A stretch of DNA of 5,653 nucleotides from Pseudobutyrivibrio sp. UBA1225 (GTDB lineage: Bacteria; Bacillota; Clostridia; Lachnospirales; Lachnospiraceae). The stretch is taken from contig DBWZ01000022.1 of the NCBI GenBank assembly GCA_002309345.1, positions 1 to 5,653 of the forward strand. Direction: 5' to 3'. The notes under the pieces were generated by a model that saw only the letters and a program-made list of their open reading frames with translations, ran no database searches and had not been told where the DNA came from. Both the position numbers and the translations under genes were made by a program. This document shows, in pieces, positions 5,591 to 5,653 of the stretch (position 1 is its first letter; each line of letters starts with the position of its first letter).

Positions 5591-5640
5591 AGGCCTGCTT
5601 TCTACATCACCGCAGAGGCCTGCTTTCTACATCACCGCAG
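5591..5640. repeat. Perfect 25-bp tandem duplication
   Basis: The 25-base unit at 5591-5615 (begins AGGCCTGCTTTC, ends TCACCGCAG) is repeated without a mismatch at 5616-5640. There is no spacer, so this is not a CRISPR array. No coding frame is supported here. It may be a recent slippage duplication, part of a longer repeat array beyond the window, or an assembly artefact. Confidence 0.85.
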
Positions 5641-5653
5641 ATTGAATATCAGG

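Noticed and set aside
5591..5640. CRISPR array
   Set aside because: The two 25-base copies are directly adjacent with no spacers, and no cas gene is present.

Overview
The window looks like part of a prophage or prophage-derived island in a low-to-moderate GC Firmicute, most likely a gut-type Clostridia member. Four things suggest this: strong AGGAGG-type ribosome binding sites, a PF05105-like (Cph1/toxin-secretion type) holin, an SH3b plus NlpC/P60-like lysin, and an ArpU/RinA-like sigma-region-4 protein. No taxonomic marker gene is present, so the assignment is an inference.

Layout. Bases 3-884 (+) hold the 3' part of a lysin with two SH3b repeats and a cysteine-peptidase domain, closed by a good hairpin terminator (891-920). 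Two genes on the opposite strand follow: a secreted SH3-like protein (958-1824, -) and a soluble Ser/Thr protein kinase (2141-3592, -) whose N-terminus resembles an OmpR/PhoB-type winged helix. A 316-base spacer containing short palindromes separates these two. The kinase has its own near-consensus promoter (3744-3771) and a long leader with a 14-bp palindrome and an 11-bp tandem repeat. Phage genes then resume on the + strand: a holin (3927-4403) and an ArpU-like late regulator (4581-4988), closed by a strong, probably bidirectional terminator (5040-5076). On the right, on the minus strand, lies a frameshifted and C-terminally unusual ASCH-domain gene (5131-5431) with a palindrome just upstream of its ribosome binding site. 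The window ends in two short tandem repeats, of 8 bp and 25 bp.

How it may work together. The lysin and holin form a host-lysis module and the ArpU-like protein is a likely late-gene activator. The kinase and SH3 genes run against the phage genes and have their own promoter, the usual arrangement of a 'moron' or cargo cassette carried in a prophage. The most unusual item is the kinase: an apparent fusion of a DNA-binding-type winged helix with a complete Hanks-type kinase, which would put sensing or phosphorylation and transcriptional output in one polypeptide. Its pairing with an exported SH3-like protein is suggestive of an envelope-linked system, but the function is not known from sequence alone.
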